Below, one piece after another: positions 1 to 7,748 of a stretch of 46,902 nucleotides of DNA. Made by a program: the position numbers and the translations under genes. Origin of the DNA: Betaproteobacteria bacterium (GTDB taxonomy: Bacteria; Pseudomonadota; Gammaproteobacteria; Burkholderiales; SHXO01); NCBI GenBank assembly GCA_025356655.1, contig JANXRW010000153.1:1-46902 (forward strand), in the 5' to 3' direction. Below the pieces are notes generated by a model, which saw only the letters and a list, made by a program, of their open reading frames with translations, was not told the DNA's origin and did not search any database. Each line of letters starts with the position of its first letter. Position 1 is the stretch's first letter.

Positions 1-96
1 CAGGAATACCAACGCAACCACGTCGCACGCTATGCCGACGGTATAGTCGTGCCGGTTCGAGGGCGCGAAGTCCCGGTCCTGCGGCAGGTGAAATGA
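1..96 (+). CDS. C-terminal end of an unidentified protein (partial)
   Basis: The first frame is open from the window edge to a TGA at 94-96 and gives 31 residues ending in VPVLRQVK. Codon use is GC-rich like the neighbouring genes. The 5' part lies outside the window, and I do not recognise the family from this tail. It could equally be chance open frame, since 31 codons is little evidence. It runs in the same direction as the CitE-like gene about 350 bases downstream. Confidence 0.35.
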   Translation, partial: QEYQRNHVARYADGIVVPVRGREVPVLRQVK

Positions 97-446
97 TCCA
101 AGGCCGAGATCTTAGGGCAATTAAAAAGAGCCGCACCCAAATCAATTGCCTTGCCGCGCCAGTACAGACCATCCCGTTGGCAATATCCGTTCCAGCAGAT
201 GGAAAGGAGATTCTCACCTGCGAGGCCTCGGCACGTAAAGCCCTGCGTGCGTTTCTCGGCGCTGGGTGCGACCCACACTGGTGCACCTGCACCGCCGCGG
301 GGCGAGTGCACCGGGGCCCCAAGCGTGCGGCGCGGCGCGCCTGTTGCCCGCGGTAGAATGGAAGCGGCAGACGCTCTGCTTCGGGTCGGGCCCAGCAGAA
401 CCGGCGCTCTGTGCGACGCCGTCTCCCTGAACCCAGGAAAATCACC
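97..446 (+). other. Gene-free leader before the CitE-like gene
   Basis: No convincing gene is seen; the open frames on both strands are short and lack family features. A TAGAAT at 354-359 is a possible -10 element for the downstream gene, but no good -35 sits at the right distance. At about 281-313 the motif GTGCACC or TGCACC occurs three times, partly inverted. The spacing does not fit the NtrC dyad seen elsewhere in this window. Confidence 0.4.
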
Positions 447-1328
447 ATGACATTGCCGCTTTGGCGCTCACTGCTATTCGTTCCCGCCCTAAACGAAACC
501 TTCGTGCAGAGCAGCCTGCGCCGTGGCGCCGACGGCATCATCCTGGACCTGGAGGACAGCATCCTCCCCGAGCAGAAGGCGCAGGCGCGGCGCCAAGTAG
601 AAGCTGCGGCCAGCCTAATCCACGCTGCCGGGATCTCCGTGCTGGTACGAATCAATGCGCCCCTGCGCCTGGCCGTACCTGACCTGGAGGCGAGCATCGG
701 CCCCTGCGTAGACGCAATCGTGGTACCCAAAGCCCAGGGCGCGCAGCATCTCGCCCTGCTCGGTGAAGCCATGGGGGAGTTGGAATTGGCCGCAGGAATG
801 GCCCTCGGCGCCACCCGCGTCGTGGCGATGGTGGAGGATGCGGCCGCGCTGGCGCAGATGCAGGCGCTGGCCACGGCCCCGCGCGTCGTGGGCCTCACCC
901 TGGGCGCGGAGGACTTCAGTGTCTCCATGGACATGCAGCCCACGGCTGACGCACTCTACGTGCCCAACGTGCTTGCGGTGGCTGCGGCAAGGGCCGCGGG
1001 AATCCTGCCCATCGGCTACCTGGGCAGCGTTGCCCAGATGGACGACCTGGATGAATACCGTGTCATGGTTCGTCGCTCCCGGGGTCTGGGCTTCAGGAGT
1101 GGGTTCTGCATCCATCCGCGGCAGGTGGGGATCCTGAACGAGGAATTCTCTCCTGGTGCCCAGGAACTCGCACGCGCACAGGAAATCATCGACGCCTTCG
1201 AGCAGTCGGCCCGCACGGGCGCCGGCGCCTTCCGCCTCAATGGCCGCATGATCGACAAGCCGGTCGTGGACCGGGCGAAGGCCGTGCTTGAACAACAAGC
1301 GGCCATCGCGGCACGCGCCACGCGCTAA
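447..1328 (+). CDS. HpcH/HpaI aldolase / citrate lyase beta-subunit (CitE-like) family protein
   Basis: A 293-residue TIM-barrel lyase of the CitE-like group. Members cleave or form C-C bonds of CoA thioesters such as citramalyl-, malyl- or citryl-CoA with Mg2+. The N-terminus RSLLFVPA, the acidic strand DGIILDLEDS (about residues 29-38), the VRIN segment, the glutamate in VAMVEDAAAL, LTLGAEDFS and the late GFCIHPRQV block are the typical order of this family. The chosen ATG at 447 follows an AGGA at 434-437; an upstream in-frame ATG at 411 would add 12 residues the family lacks. No citrate lyase alpha or gamma subunit is present, so this is probably a stand-alone CitE-like lyase. The substrate cannot be told. 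Allantoicase follows 157 bases downstream. Confidence 0.85.
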   Translation: MTLPLWRSLLFVPALNETFVQSSLRRGADGIILDLEDSILPEQKAQARRQVEAAASLIHAAGISVLVRINAPLRLAVPDLEASIGPCVDAIVVPKAQGAQHLALLGEAMGELELAAGMALGATRVVAMVEDAAALAQMQALATAPRVVGLTLGAEDFSVSMDMQPTADALYVPNVLAVAAARAAGILPIGYLGSVAQMDDLDEYRVMVRRSRGLGFRSGFCIHPRQVGILNEEFSPGAQELARAQEIIDAFEQSARTGAGAFRLNGRMIDKPVVDRAKAVLEQQAAIAARATR

Positions 1329-1485
1329 GCAGTCACCTGTCTGAGCTCGCCTTTTCCGCGGCGAGGTCCGCTGGGCGATGCATTCTGCGCGCGCGTCGCG
1401 ACCGCGCCCCTAGGTGGCTGTGCATTGGCTCGTCATGGCATATCATCGGGTCAGGGTTCGCAGAGCCGATGCGCAAGGGGGCACC

Positions 1486-2481
1486 ATGAGTGATCAAGAA
1501 GCACCGGAATTCACACGCAAATGGGTCAACTTGGCCGACGCCCGCCGAGGAGCAGTGGCGCTACGCTGCTCCGATGAGTTTTTTGCGGCGGCCACGCGCA
1601 TGCTCGACGCGGCGCCGCCGGTGTTCGTCCCAGGCAAGTACGACGACCACGGCAAGTGGATGGACGGCTGGGAGACACGCCGTAAGCGCGGGGAAGGCCA
1701 CGACTGGTGCATCGTCCGGCTGGCTTACCCCGGACAGTTGATGGGAGTGGATATCGACACCAGCCACTTCACCGGCAATTTTCCGCCCGCCGCCTCGCTC
1801 GAAGGGACCTTCTGCGCGGGGGAACCCGGCGAGGACGCGGCCTGGGTGCCGCTGCTAGGCCCCGTCAACCTGCGCGGCAATGCGCAGCACTTTCATGCCC
1901 TGAACCACGCCGCGGTGTATACGCACTTACGGCTGAACATTTTCCCCGATGGCGGTGTTGCCCGACTGCGCGTTTACGGACGCGTGTCGCGCGCCTGGGA
2001 CAACCCCGACCGGCATCTGGAATACGACTTGGCGGCCCTGGAAAACGGGGGCCGGGCCGTGGCCTGCAATGACCAGCACTTCGGCGCCCTGTGGAACGTC
2101 ATCGCCCCTGGGCGGGGCCGCGACATGGGCGACAGTTGGGAGACGCGGCGGCGACGCGAACCAGGACAAGACTGGGCCATCATTGCCCTGGGCCACCCCG
2201 GCCGGATCGTGCGCGTCGAGGTCGACACAGCGCATCACAAGGGTAACTACCCCGATCGCTGCTCGCTGCAGGCGGCGCTGGTGAAGGTGGGCACGGACTT
2301 CTCCCTGGTGACCCAGTCGATGTTCTGGCCCACTTTAATGGGCGAGCAAAAGCTGCAGATGGACCAACGGCACTTCTTCGAGGACGAAATCCAGGACTTG
2401 GGCGTGGTAAGCCATATACGCGTGAACATCATCCCCGACGGTGGGATCAGCCGACTGCGGGCCTACGGCCGGCTCGCCTGA
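1486..2481 (+). CDS. alc: Allantoicase
   Basis: A 331-residue allantoicase (EC 3.5.3.4), which hydrolyses allantoate to ureidoglycolate and urea in purine degradation. The protein is a tandem duplication typical of the family. Each half contains a WETRR motif ([10 protein letters not shown] near residue 62 and [16 protein letters not shown] near residue 213), then an HPG or YPG turn, a VDT block followed by KGNYPD or TGNFPP, and a final RVxxxPDGGxxRLRxYGR block. Both copies are complete. ATG 1486 is preceded by AAGGGGG (1475-1481). No allantoinase, ureidoglycolate lyase, urease or purine permease gene lies in the window, so the gene is an orphan here, but it fits the nitrogen-scavenging theme of 5-27 kb. 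No sigma-54 promoter was found in the 157 bases upstream. Confidence 0.95.
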   Translation: MSDQEAPEFTRKWVNLADARRGAVALRCSDEFFAAATRMLDAAPPVFVPGKYDDHGKWMDGWETRRKRGEGHDWCIVRLAYPGQLMGVDIDTSHFTGNFPPAASLEGTFCAGEPGEDAAWVPLLGPVNLRGNAQHFHALNHAAVYTHLRLNIFPDGGVARLRVYGRVSRAWDNPDRHLEYDLAALENGGRAVACNDQHFGALWNVIAPGRGRDMGDSWETRRRREPGQDWAIIALGHPGRIVRVEVDTAHHKGNYPDRCSLQAALVKVGTDFSLVTQSMFWPTLMGEQKLQMDQRHFFEDEIQDLGVVSHIRVNIIPDGGISRLRAYGRLA

Positions 2482-2493
2482 GCGGGCCCCCGG

Positions 2494-2740
2494 GTGGACG
2501 GGGAACTTCTCCAGCAGGTGCTTCGGCGGCTCGCGCGCACCCACTCAGAGCGCCCCTATCCTCGCGAGCCGCGGGGCTACGCTGACCTACGCACAGGCCG
2601 ACCGCTCCGCCGACACCTTGGCGGCAGCCTTGGCTAGGCGTGGGATCGGCCGCGGCTCGCGGGTCGCGGTCATGCTCCCCAACTCCGCCGAGCTCATCTT
2701 GCTGTGGTTCGCGTTGAGCCGCCTGGGCGCACTTCCCGGA
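2494..2740 (+). pseudogene. Acyl-CoA synthetase (AMP-binding) N-terminal remnant
   Basis: Two frames together give the N-terminal 80 or so residues of an acyl-CoA synthetase. A GTG at 2494 starts a helix (LLQQVLRRLARTHSERP), then the frame changes near 2550 and continues with LTYAQADRSADTLAAALARRG and VAVMLPNSAELILLWFALSRLGAL, which are family blocks. The fragment ends abruptly at about 2740, where hsdM-like sequence begins. It lacks the P-loop and adenylation motifs, so it cannot be active. The frameshift plus truncation indicate a dead gene that once followed allantoicase by 12 bases, probably in the same operon. Confidence 0.75.
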
Positions 2741-2741
2741 T

Positions 2742-3551
2742 AAGGCTCGGGTCATCTTCGAGCAGTTCGACCTCTCCAACACCATGATCCGGCTCGACAA
2801 GGCCGGCATGGTGTTCAAGATTTACAAAATCTTCCCGGGTGTCGATCTACATCCCGATGCGGTACCGGATCGGGTCATGAGCTACCGCCACGAGCATTTG
2901 ATCGGTCGTTTTGGCACCGAGGTCAATGAGGGCGCCGAAGATTTCATGACGCTCCGTGCCGTGGTGCATCTGGCTACCGCGCTACTGCTTGACCCGGATG
3001 ACGCCCTTGTCGAGGCCAATCCAGGCCTGATCCGCACCCTGTAAGACCCCACCTGCGGCACGGGATGCATTCTTTCCGATGCCACGGACCCTGTTGCCGA
3101 ATACGGCAATCGCTTCAAGATACCGCCAGTAGTCATCCCTTACGGACAGGAACTGGAACCCGAAACCCATGCCGTCTGCCTGACGGGCATGCTGCTGCGC
3201 ACGCTGGAATCCGATCCTGACAGGGACTTGTCCAAGAACATCAAGCGGGGCAGCCCCCTGTCCAACGACCCGTTCGCTGGAGAGCGGTTCCACTACCCAT
3301 GTCCAATCCGCCCTTCGGCAAGAAGTGGGAAAAGGACTCGACTGCGATCAATGCGGAGCACACCGAGAAGGGCTACGACGGGCGCTTCGGGCCTGGCCTG
3401 CCGCGTATCAATGACGTCTCCCTGTTGTTCCTGCCGCACCTGGCCAGCAAGCTGGAATTGCCCGAGCGTGGCGGCGGGCGTGCGGCTATCGTGCTTTCCG
3501 GCTCCCCGTTGTTGAATGGCGGCGCCGGCTCTGGCGAGTCCGAGATTTGCC
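2742..3551 (+). pseudogene. hsdM: Type I restriction-modification methyltransferase subunit M (hsdM) remnant
   Basis: The reading frame from 2742 gives FEQFDLSNTMIRLDKAG, then VNEGAEDFMTLR and VVHLATALLLDPDDAL, then the SAM-binding motif I as DPTCGTGC (normally DPTCGTGG) at about 3045. A TAA at 3042-3044 replaces the residue before that motif. After GQELEPETHAVCLTGMLLR the frame shifts near 3298 and resumes with the catalytic motif [12 protein letters not shown] (3299 onward), [11 protein letters not shown] and [24 protein letters not shown]. About 270 of roughly 500 residues remain. With one stop, one frameshift and both ends missing the gene is dead. The 3' end stops exactly where an ISL3-like terminus begins. 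No hsdS or hsdR gene was recognised nearby. Confidence 0.9.
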
Positions 3552-3766
3552 GGCTCTTTCGAAAATTGAGTGGGTAGTGGGCGAATGAGTGAGAACACGC
3601 GTAGCGGGGGTAGGCCCTGCCCCTTGCGGCCGGATGGTGCAAAAAACGGCGATCTCCGAACCTTGGGTTCGCTCGGGCGTTGGTTTCGATGCCAGCCAGA
3701 GGACCCTGAACATCGACATCGACCTCAAGCCCGCAGCGGTTCGCGCGCCCTGCAGTGGCCGGCTTG
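3552..3766 (+). mobile_element. ISL3-family insertion sequence remnant: left end and transposase N-terminus
   Basis: The sequence starts with GGCTCTTTCGAAAATTGAG, which has the GG-CTCTT form of ISL3-family terminal repeats, directly after hsdM is cut off. About 80 bases later an ATG at 3634 opens a frame (MVQKTAISEPWV, then FDASQRTLNIDIDLKP) resembling the N-terminus of ISL3 transposases, which precedes their zinc-finger region. That finger is already degraded (one Cys pair incomplete) and the frame loses similarity after about 3766. The first 110 bases (3552-3661) are repeated, inverted, at 34675-34784. No right end or target duplication was found. Confidence 0.65.
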
Positions 3767-4709
3767 CACCCGGCACACTAGGCTGGGACCCGGGGTTTCC
3801 GCCTCTGCCAGCACCGGGGAAAGCAGGTCGAGCAGGGTCTTTTGACCGGGCCGGACTTGCCGAGGCGCTGAACGGCGGTCCTGCTGGCCCCGGGGCGCCG
3901 CCCAAATCATGATGTGGGTCACGCCAGCGCCCGTCGGCGCATCCAGCAGCCCTTTGACCGACAGTTCACCGGACTGCCGAGGCAGCGCTAGGAGGCCTCG
4001 ACGCAGATTGATACCCTCCTCGCCGTCGCCGATGGCTGGGGCGAGTCGTGTGAGTTATTCAGCGTGCCGCTCGACAGGGAGAACCAGCGCCTCGATAACG
4101 CGCGAGAGCCGCGCCGGCAAGGCTTCTTCTGACGCCTGAGCATAGGCACCCGAACGAGAGTCTTCTCGACGCAGGCGCGCGGAACGTCGCTACTGATCGA
4201 CTTAAGCAAGCCCCTAGCCCTTTGGCCTTGGCGCCAACCGGAGGTGGGCGACACTCGGAAGGGCCCTACCGGGGAGCGTCCTCGACGGCAAGAGGCAGAC
4301 ACAGGCACGGACCGGTGCGCGCGCTGGTGAAAGCGCGGTTCCAGACCAGGGCGAGGGGTGTGCCTAACGAGTTCTCGCCGCAGTCGCGGTGGTCCGTGAC
4401 ATCAGGCCTGAGCGTTCAGAATCGGTGAGAGATTCGGCCGGCCAAAGGGCAGCCAAGCCAACCTTGGTTCGGGTGGCGCTGGCCCCCGCGTGAGCCGCCA
4501 GGCCCCCCTCAGCCCCGCGGGCTTGCCGAGCAAGGCCCGCCCCTCATTCCGGCTGCAGCGCTGCGGAACGAAGCGTGAACGGCTCCGCCGTTTATCGCCG
4601 GCTTGACAGTCAGCGCCCAGACAGGCCGACGGGGTCCATCTCGGTCCGAGCTAGCCGGAACGACGCTAGGGGTTCGCTGGGCGCGAGCGGCTAGTGCCCC
4701 CTCGGGGCC
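3767..4709. other. Gene-free debris region
   Basis: No intact gene is seen in these 940 bases. One stretch, 3992-4132 on the plus strand, reads as 46 codons (starting EASTQIDTLLAVADGWGE and containing VPLDRENQRLDNARE) and looks like a helical protein fragment, but I cannot assign it. A strong hairpin with stem GCGGGC-TTGC and GCAA-GCCCGC lies at 4516-4540; it has no T-tract. It is 170 bases past the end of the small minus-strand gene at 4710 and might mark its transcript end. The rest shows no recognisable feature. Confidence 0.45.
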
Positions 4710-4901
4710 TCAAGCCTTGGTGCTGATGATGGAACCGACGCCGGAGGTGGGGGCCGGTGCGGTCGGGGCCTGCACCGAGGGGGTAGCAACGTCTGGCCCG
4801 CCACCGTCGTGGTCCGTGTCACCACTCGCGACGGGCTTGGTCTTGACCGCCGGCGCCGGCGGCACGTAAGGCGTGGCGTGACTGACTCCGCTTATGCTCA
4901 T
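4710..4901 (-). CDS. Small Asp/Gly/Pro-rich hypothetical protein
   Basis: A 63-residue protein starting MSISGVSHATPYVPP, with a central acidic-glycine stretch (GDTDHDGGGPD, about residues 28-38), a Pro/Ala/Thr-rich linker and the end SIISTKA. The ATG at 4901 has a clear AGGAG seven bases upstream, the main reason to accept the gene. I recall similar short proteins (MSIS start, Asp-rich centre, short hydrophobic tail) scattered in betaproteobacteria, without a known function. No signal peptide or membrane segment is seen. It lies 86 bases beyond the end of the Nit1C flavoprotein gene on the same strand and may be on the same transcript. The opposite-strand open frame is taken as its shadow. 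Confidence 0.6.
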   Translation of the reverse strand: MSISGVSHATPYVPPAPAVKTKPVASGDTDHDGGGPDVATPSVQAPTAPAPTSGVGSIISTKA

Positions 4902-4987
4902 GCTGCGCTCCTGTGTCCCAGGGCCACTTGCCCTGCAGTTCTCTAACGGCAGCGCGGCGGTAAACTTGAGTTGGGCCGAAGGCGGTC

Positions 4988-6286
4988 TCAGGACCCGAGG
5001 GCGAGTTCGTTCATGCTTTGCGCCGGAGCCCCTGCGACTGCGCCGCGGGCCGCGTCGATTTGTGCAGCCAGGTACTCGGCATCCGCGGCGACCCCCGAAA
5101 ACCGACCGGATCCCCAGGTGTAGAGCCAGGGCAGCCCAAGGAAATAGAGCCCAGGCGTCGGCGTCACGCCGCGCTGGTGAGCAGGGTAGCCACGCCCATC
5201 GAACACCGGGATATCGACCCAGCTGAAATCGGTGCGAAACCCCATACTCCAGATCACGCTGGTTATGCCGGCGCGCTCCATGTCCACTTCCCCGGAAACC
5301 GAGCTTGGCTGCCAGGGCGCGAGATAGGGAGCTTCCTCGGGTGCTTCGATGCCGCTGGAATCGATGAACCGGTCGATGGTCGCCTTGATACTCTGCGCGA
5401 CGGCGTCCGCTTGGTCCAAGTTCTGCCGAAGGTCGTCCCGAAAACGCAGAACCGAGCCGTTCACACCTAGCAGTCTTCCGTAGAGTTCCATGCCCTCCAG
5501 GGCAAAGCGCCGCAGATCGATGTCACGGCCGCCGTCGCGCCCGGTGACATAGTGGTTAGCCTTGGCCCGCACCCGCTCGCGTAGCGGATGCTCGTCGATG
5601 GGCATGTCGTAGTAGCCCATCTGGTCCAACCACTCCACGACGTCCCGTCCGCGGTACCGGCGGGGGGTACGCGGCGCGCTACCGGTGGCCAAGTGGACCT
5701 TGCGCCCGGCCAAGTGCAGGTCCTCGGCGATCTGGCACCCGGACTGCCCGCTGCCCACCACGAGCACGGCCCCCTCTGGCAGTTGCCCGGAATTGCGATA
5801 GGACGAAGAGTGGATCTGCACCATGGTTGCAGGAAAACCCGCAGACAGGGGGGGGATTTCCCCCTCGTGATAGGCGCCGGTAGCGACCACCACCTGCTGG
5901 GCGCTAAACTCACCCGTCGTGCCCACGACTTCAAAGTGCCCGCCGAGCCGACGCAGCGAGGTGACCGCGACGCCTTCGAGCACCTCGGCGTCGACAAACC
6001 GGGCGTAGTCCTCCACGTAGCGGATGATCGCATCCTTCTGCATGAAGCCCTTCGGGTCGCCCCCCGCGTAGGGGAAGCCCGGCAGGGTGCACTGCCAGTT
6101 GGGTGTCACCAAGCAGAAGGTATCCCAACGCTCCTCTCGCCAGGCGTGTGCGATGCGGTGCTGCTCCAGGACGAGGCAGGAGATGCCGCGCCGCTTCAGG
6201 CAGTAGGCCATGGAAAGGCCGGATTGGCCGCCGCCGACGATAATCACGTCGTGGTGCTGGCCCCTGGGGGCGGACAGGTCGGTCAT
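4988..6286 (-). CDS. MSMEG_0569-type flavin-dependent oxidoreductase (Nit1C cluster)
   Basis: A 432-residue flavin monooxygenase-like protein. It has an N-terminal FAD-binding Rossmann motif (VIIVGGGQSGLS, residues 14-25) and a second, NAD(P)H-type motif in the middle (VLVVGSGQSGCQIAEDL, about residues 175-191), as in Baeyer-Villiger and FMO-type enzymes. The late segment TSVIWSMGFRTDFSWVDIPVFDG is typical of this subfamily. It is the last gene of the Nit1C cluster: ATG at 6286, five bases after the stop of the MSMEG_0570-like gene. The family is named from its mycobacterial homologue and occurs almost only in Nit1C clusters. Its reaction is not established; oxidation of a nitrogen-containing substrate is a reasonable guess. 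Soluble, no signal peptide. Confidence 0.92.
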   Translation of the reverse strand: MTDLSAPRGQHHDVIIVGGGQSGLSMAYCLKRRGISCLVLEQHRIAHAWREERWDTFCLVTPNWQCTLPGFPYAGGDPKGFMQKDAIIRYVEDYARFVDAEVLEGVAVTSLRRLGGHFEVVGTTGEFSAQQVVVATGAYHEGEIPPLSAGFPATMVQIHSSSYRNSGQLPEGAVLVVGSGQSGCQIAEDLHLAGRKVHLATGSAPRTPRRYRGRDVVEWLDQMGYYDMPIDEHPLRERVRAKANHYVTGRDGGRDIDLRRFALEGMELYGRLLGVNGSVLRFRDDLRQNLDQADAVAQSIKATIDRFIDSSGIEAPEEAPYLAPWQPSSVSGEVDMERAGITSVIWSMGFRTDFSWVDIPVFDGRGYPAHQRGVTPTPGLYFLGLPWLYTWGSGRFSGVAADAEYLAAQIDAARGAVAGAPAQSMNELALGS

Positions 6287-6291
6287 GCGTG

Positions 6292-6579
6292 CTACTCCTC
6301 GAAACCTTGAACGATTACGCGGGCGTCGGGCCGATGAGCGAAGCGTTTCCCCAGCGCTTCGATGCGCTCGAGTTCAGCCGCTGCGTGGGCGCAACCGAAA
6401 CCGTACTTCTGCCGCACCCGCTCGCTGGCAATGCCCAACGCAGCCCGACTGCGCCCAAGGAAGTCCTCGAGCGCGTAGCTGCAACCCGGTTGCAGAAAGT
6501 CCCGGACGACCAACGAGGGCGAATAACACCGACTCACCGAATCGTCAGGCCAACGCACCACAAAATGCATCTCAGGCAT
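6292..6579 (-). CDS. MSMEG_0570-type nitrogen starvation response protein (Nit1C cluster)
   Basis: A 95-residue protein starting MPEMHFVVRWPDDS, with the segments SRCYSPSLVVRDFL and YSLEDFL-like YALEDFLGRSRAALGIASERVRQKYG and ending in a short tail. This matches the small conserved protein of Nit1C clusters annotated as a nitrogen starvation response protein; its role is unknown. Its ATG at 6579 overlaps the ancestral stop of the glycosyltransferase gene (TGA at 6572-6574) in the sequence ATGCCTGA, the tight coupling expected in this operon. That overlap shows where the upstream gene originally ended before its frameshift. No membrane segment is seen. Confidence 0.88.
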   Translation of the reverse strand: MPEMHFVVRWPDDSVSRCYSPSLVVRDFLQPGCSYALEDFLGRSRAALGIASERVRQKYGFGCAHAAAELERIEALGKRFAHRPDARVIVQGFEE

Positions 6580-7748
6580 GGATAACGCTCCGAAGGGGCC
6601 GCGCTAGTGCCGCGTAGGGGCGCAGGTGCCGACGCGCGCATTCTTCCCAGGTGAAACGCTCGCTCAGCGAGCCCCGCCCGGCGCAGGCCAGCAGCCGTGG
6701 CAGGATCACAACTGCGGTGCATGGCCCGGACGATGGAGCCCACGTCGAGCGGGTCCACCCAGAGGCAGTCCCCGTCGCCCAGGTATTCCGTGAAGGGCTC
6801 CATGCGCGAGACCACGGTCGGTACGCCACTGGCCATGGCTTCCAGGACCACCAACCCAAAGCCCTCCTTCACCGACGGGAACACCAGCGCCTGGGCGGTC
6901 CGCACCAAGGCTGGCATTTCCGCATCGGGCAGTGGGCCGGTGAGGAGCACCGGCGAGCCGGGGCCGGGGCGCAGTCCTGCCTGCGACAGCACCGCGTCGA
7001 AACTCGCGCGGTAGTCCTGATGATCCAGTAGGCTCGCACCGCCCGCCACAACCAGTTGCGCCTGCGGCAGGGTCACCCTGACTTGCAGGAACGCCTGCAG
7101 GACACGGAGGGTGTTCTTGCGCTGTTCCACGCCGCCCACCGCCAGGAACACCGGTGCCCCGCCGATTCCTAGGCGCTGGCGCAGCACGAGGTCCTCGGTC
7201 TGCGCGGCAGGCCCGAAGCGTTTGCGGTCCACGCCATTGCCCACCGGCGTGGCAAGACGGCCCGACTCACGTGCCAACACCGTCTGCCACATCCGGCTCA
7301 CGCAGAACAGGTGCATCGCGGCGGACACGCCTCGATGCTGCCACTGCACCAGGCGAGGGTCGGTAAAATCGTCGAGGTGGTGAACCGTGCGCACGAAGCC
7401 CGGTATCAAGCCCTGCTCAGTCAGGTCCGCCAGCGCGTTGGCACTGATGCCATCCTGAGCGTGGTAGATGTCAAAGCCGGGTTCCTGCGATTGACGGAAA
7501 TAGGTGACGTAGTCCTCGATGCGGGTACCGACGAGTTCCCGTAGGGAGCCGCAGACCGCTCGTGCAGGTACCAGTTGGTGCCGCGCACGGCCCTCGCGAA
7601 AAAGCCCCCGGCCCGTGCTGTCAGGCGCATGTACCACCACGTCGTGGCCACAGTCCTGCAGCGCGTCGGCCAGTTCAAGGGCATGCACCACGCCCCCGCG
7701 CGGATTGGTGGAGTGGGTGAGGAGTGCAATGCGTAGTGGCGGGTTCAT
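6534..7748 (-). CDS. MSMEG_0565-type glycosyltransferase (Nit1C), C-terminus frameshifted
   Basis: A GT4-type (GT-B fold) glycosyltransferase. The N-terminus RIALLTHSTNPRGGVVHALELADAL, FDIYHAQDGISANAL, HLFCVSRMWQ, VGNGVD, FLAVGGVEQRKNTLRVLQAF and the donor-site block VFPSVKEGFGLVVLEAMASGVPTV are intact. ATG 7748 overlaps the previous stop (ATGA). Near 6658-6665 the coding strand reads GAGCGAGC. Removing one GAGC restores LAERFTWEECARRHLRPY, the expected family C-terminus, ending at 6572. As written, the frame changes after LAER and runs to 6534, giving 404 residues with about 35 foreign ones and overlapping the next gene by 46 bases. All catalytic motifs precede the shift, so activity may survive. 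A recent mutation or an assembly error are both possible. Confidence 0.85.
   Translation of the reverse strand: MNPPLRIALLTHSTNPRGGVVHALELADALQDCGHDVVVHAPDSTGRGLFREGRARHQLVPARAVCGSLRELVGTRIEDYVTYFRQSQEPGFDIYHAQDGISANALADLTEQGLIPGFVRTVHHLDDFTDPRLVQWQHRGVSAAMHLFCVSRMWQTVLARESGRLATPVGNGVDRKRFGPAAQTEDLVLRQRLGIGGAPVFLAVGGVEQRKNTLRVLQAFLQVRVTLPQAQLVVAGGASLLDHQDYRASFDAVLSQAGLRPGPGSPVLLTGPLPDAEMPALVRTAQALVFPSVKEGFGLVVLEAMASGVPTVVSRMEPFTEYLGDGDCLWVDPLDVGSIVRAMHRSCDPATAAGLRRAGLAERAFHLGRMRASAPAPLRGTSAAPSERYPCLRCILWCVGLTIR

Noticed and set aside
281..313. NtrC-like sites before the CitE-like gene
   Set aside because: TGCACC repeats are present but no GCAC-N7-GTGC spacing and no -24/-12 element were found.
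2742..3551. Functional DNA methyltransferase or defence island
   Set aside because: An internal stop, a frameshift, both ends missing and no hsdS or hsdR make it a remnant.
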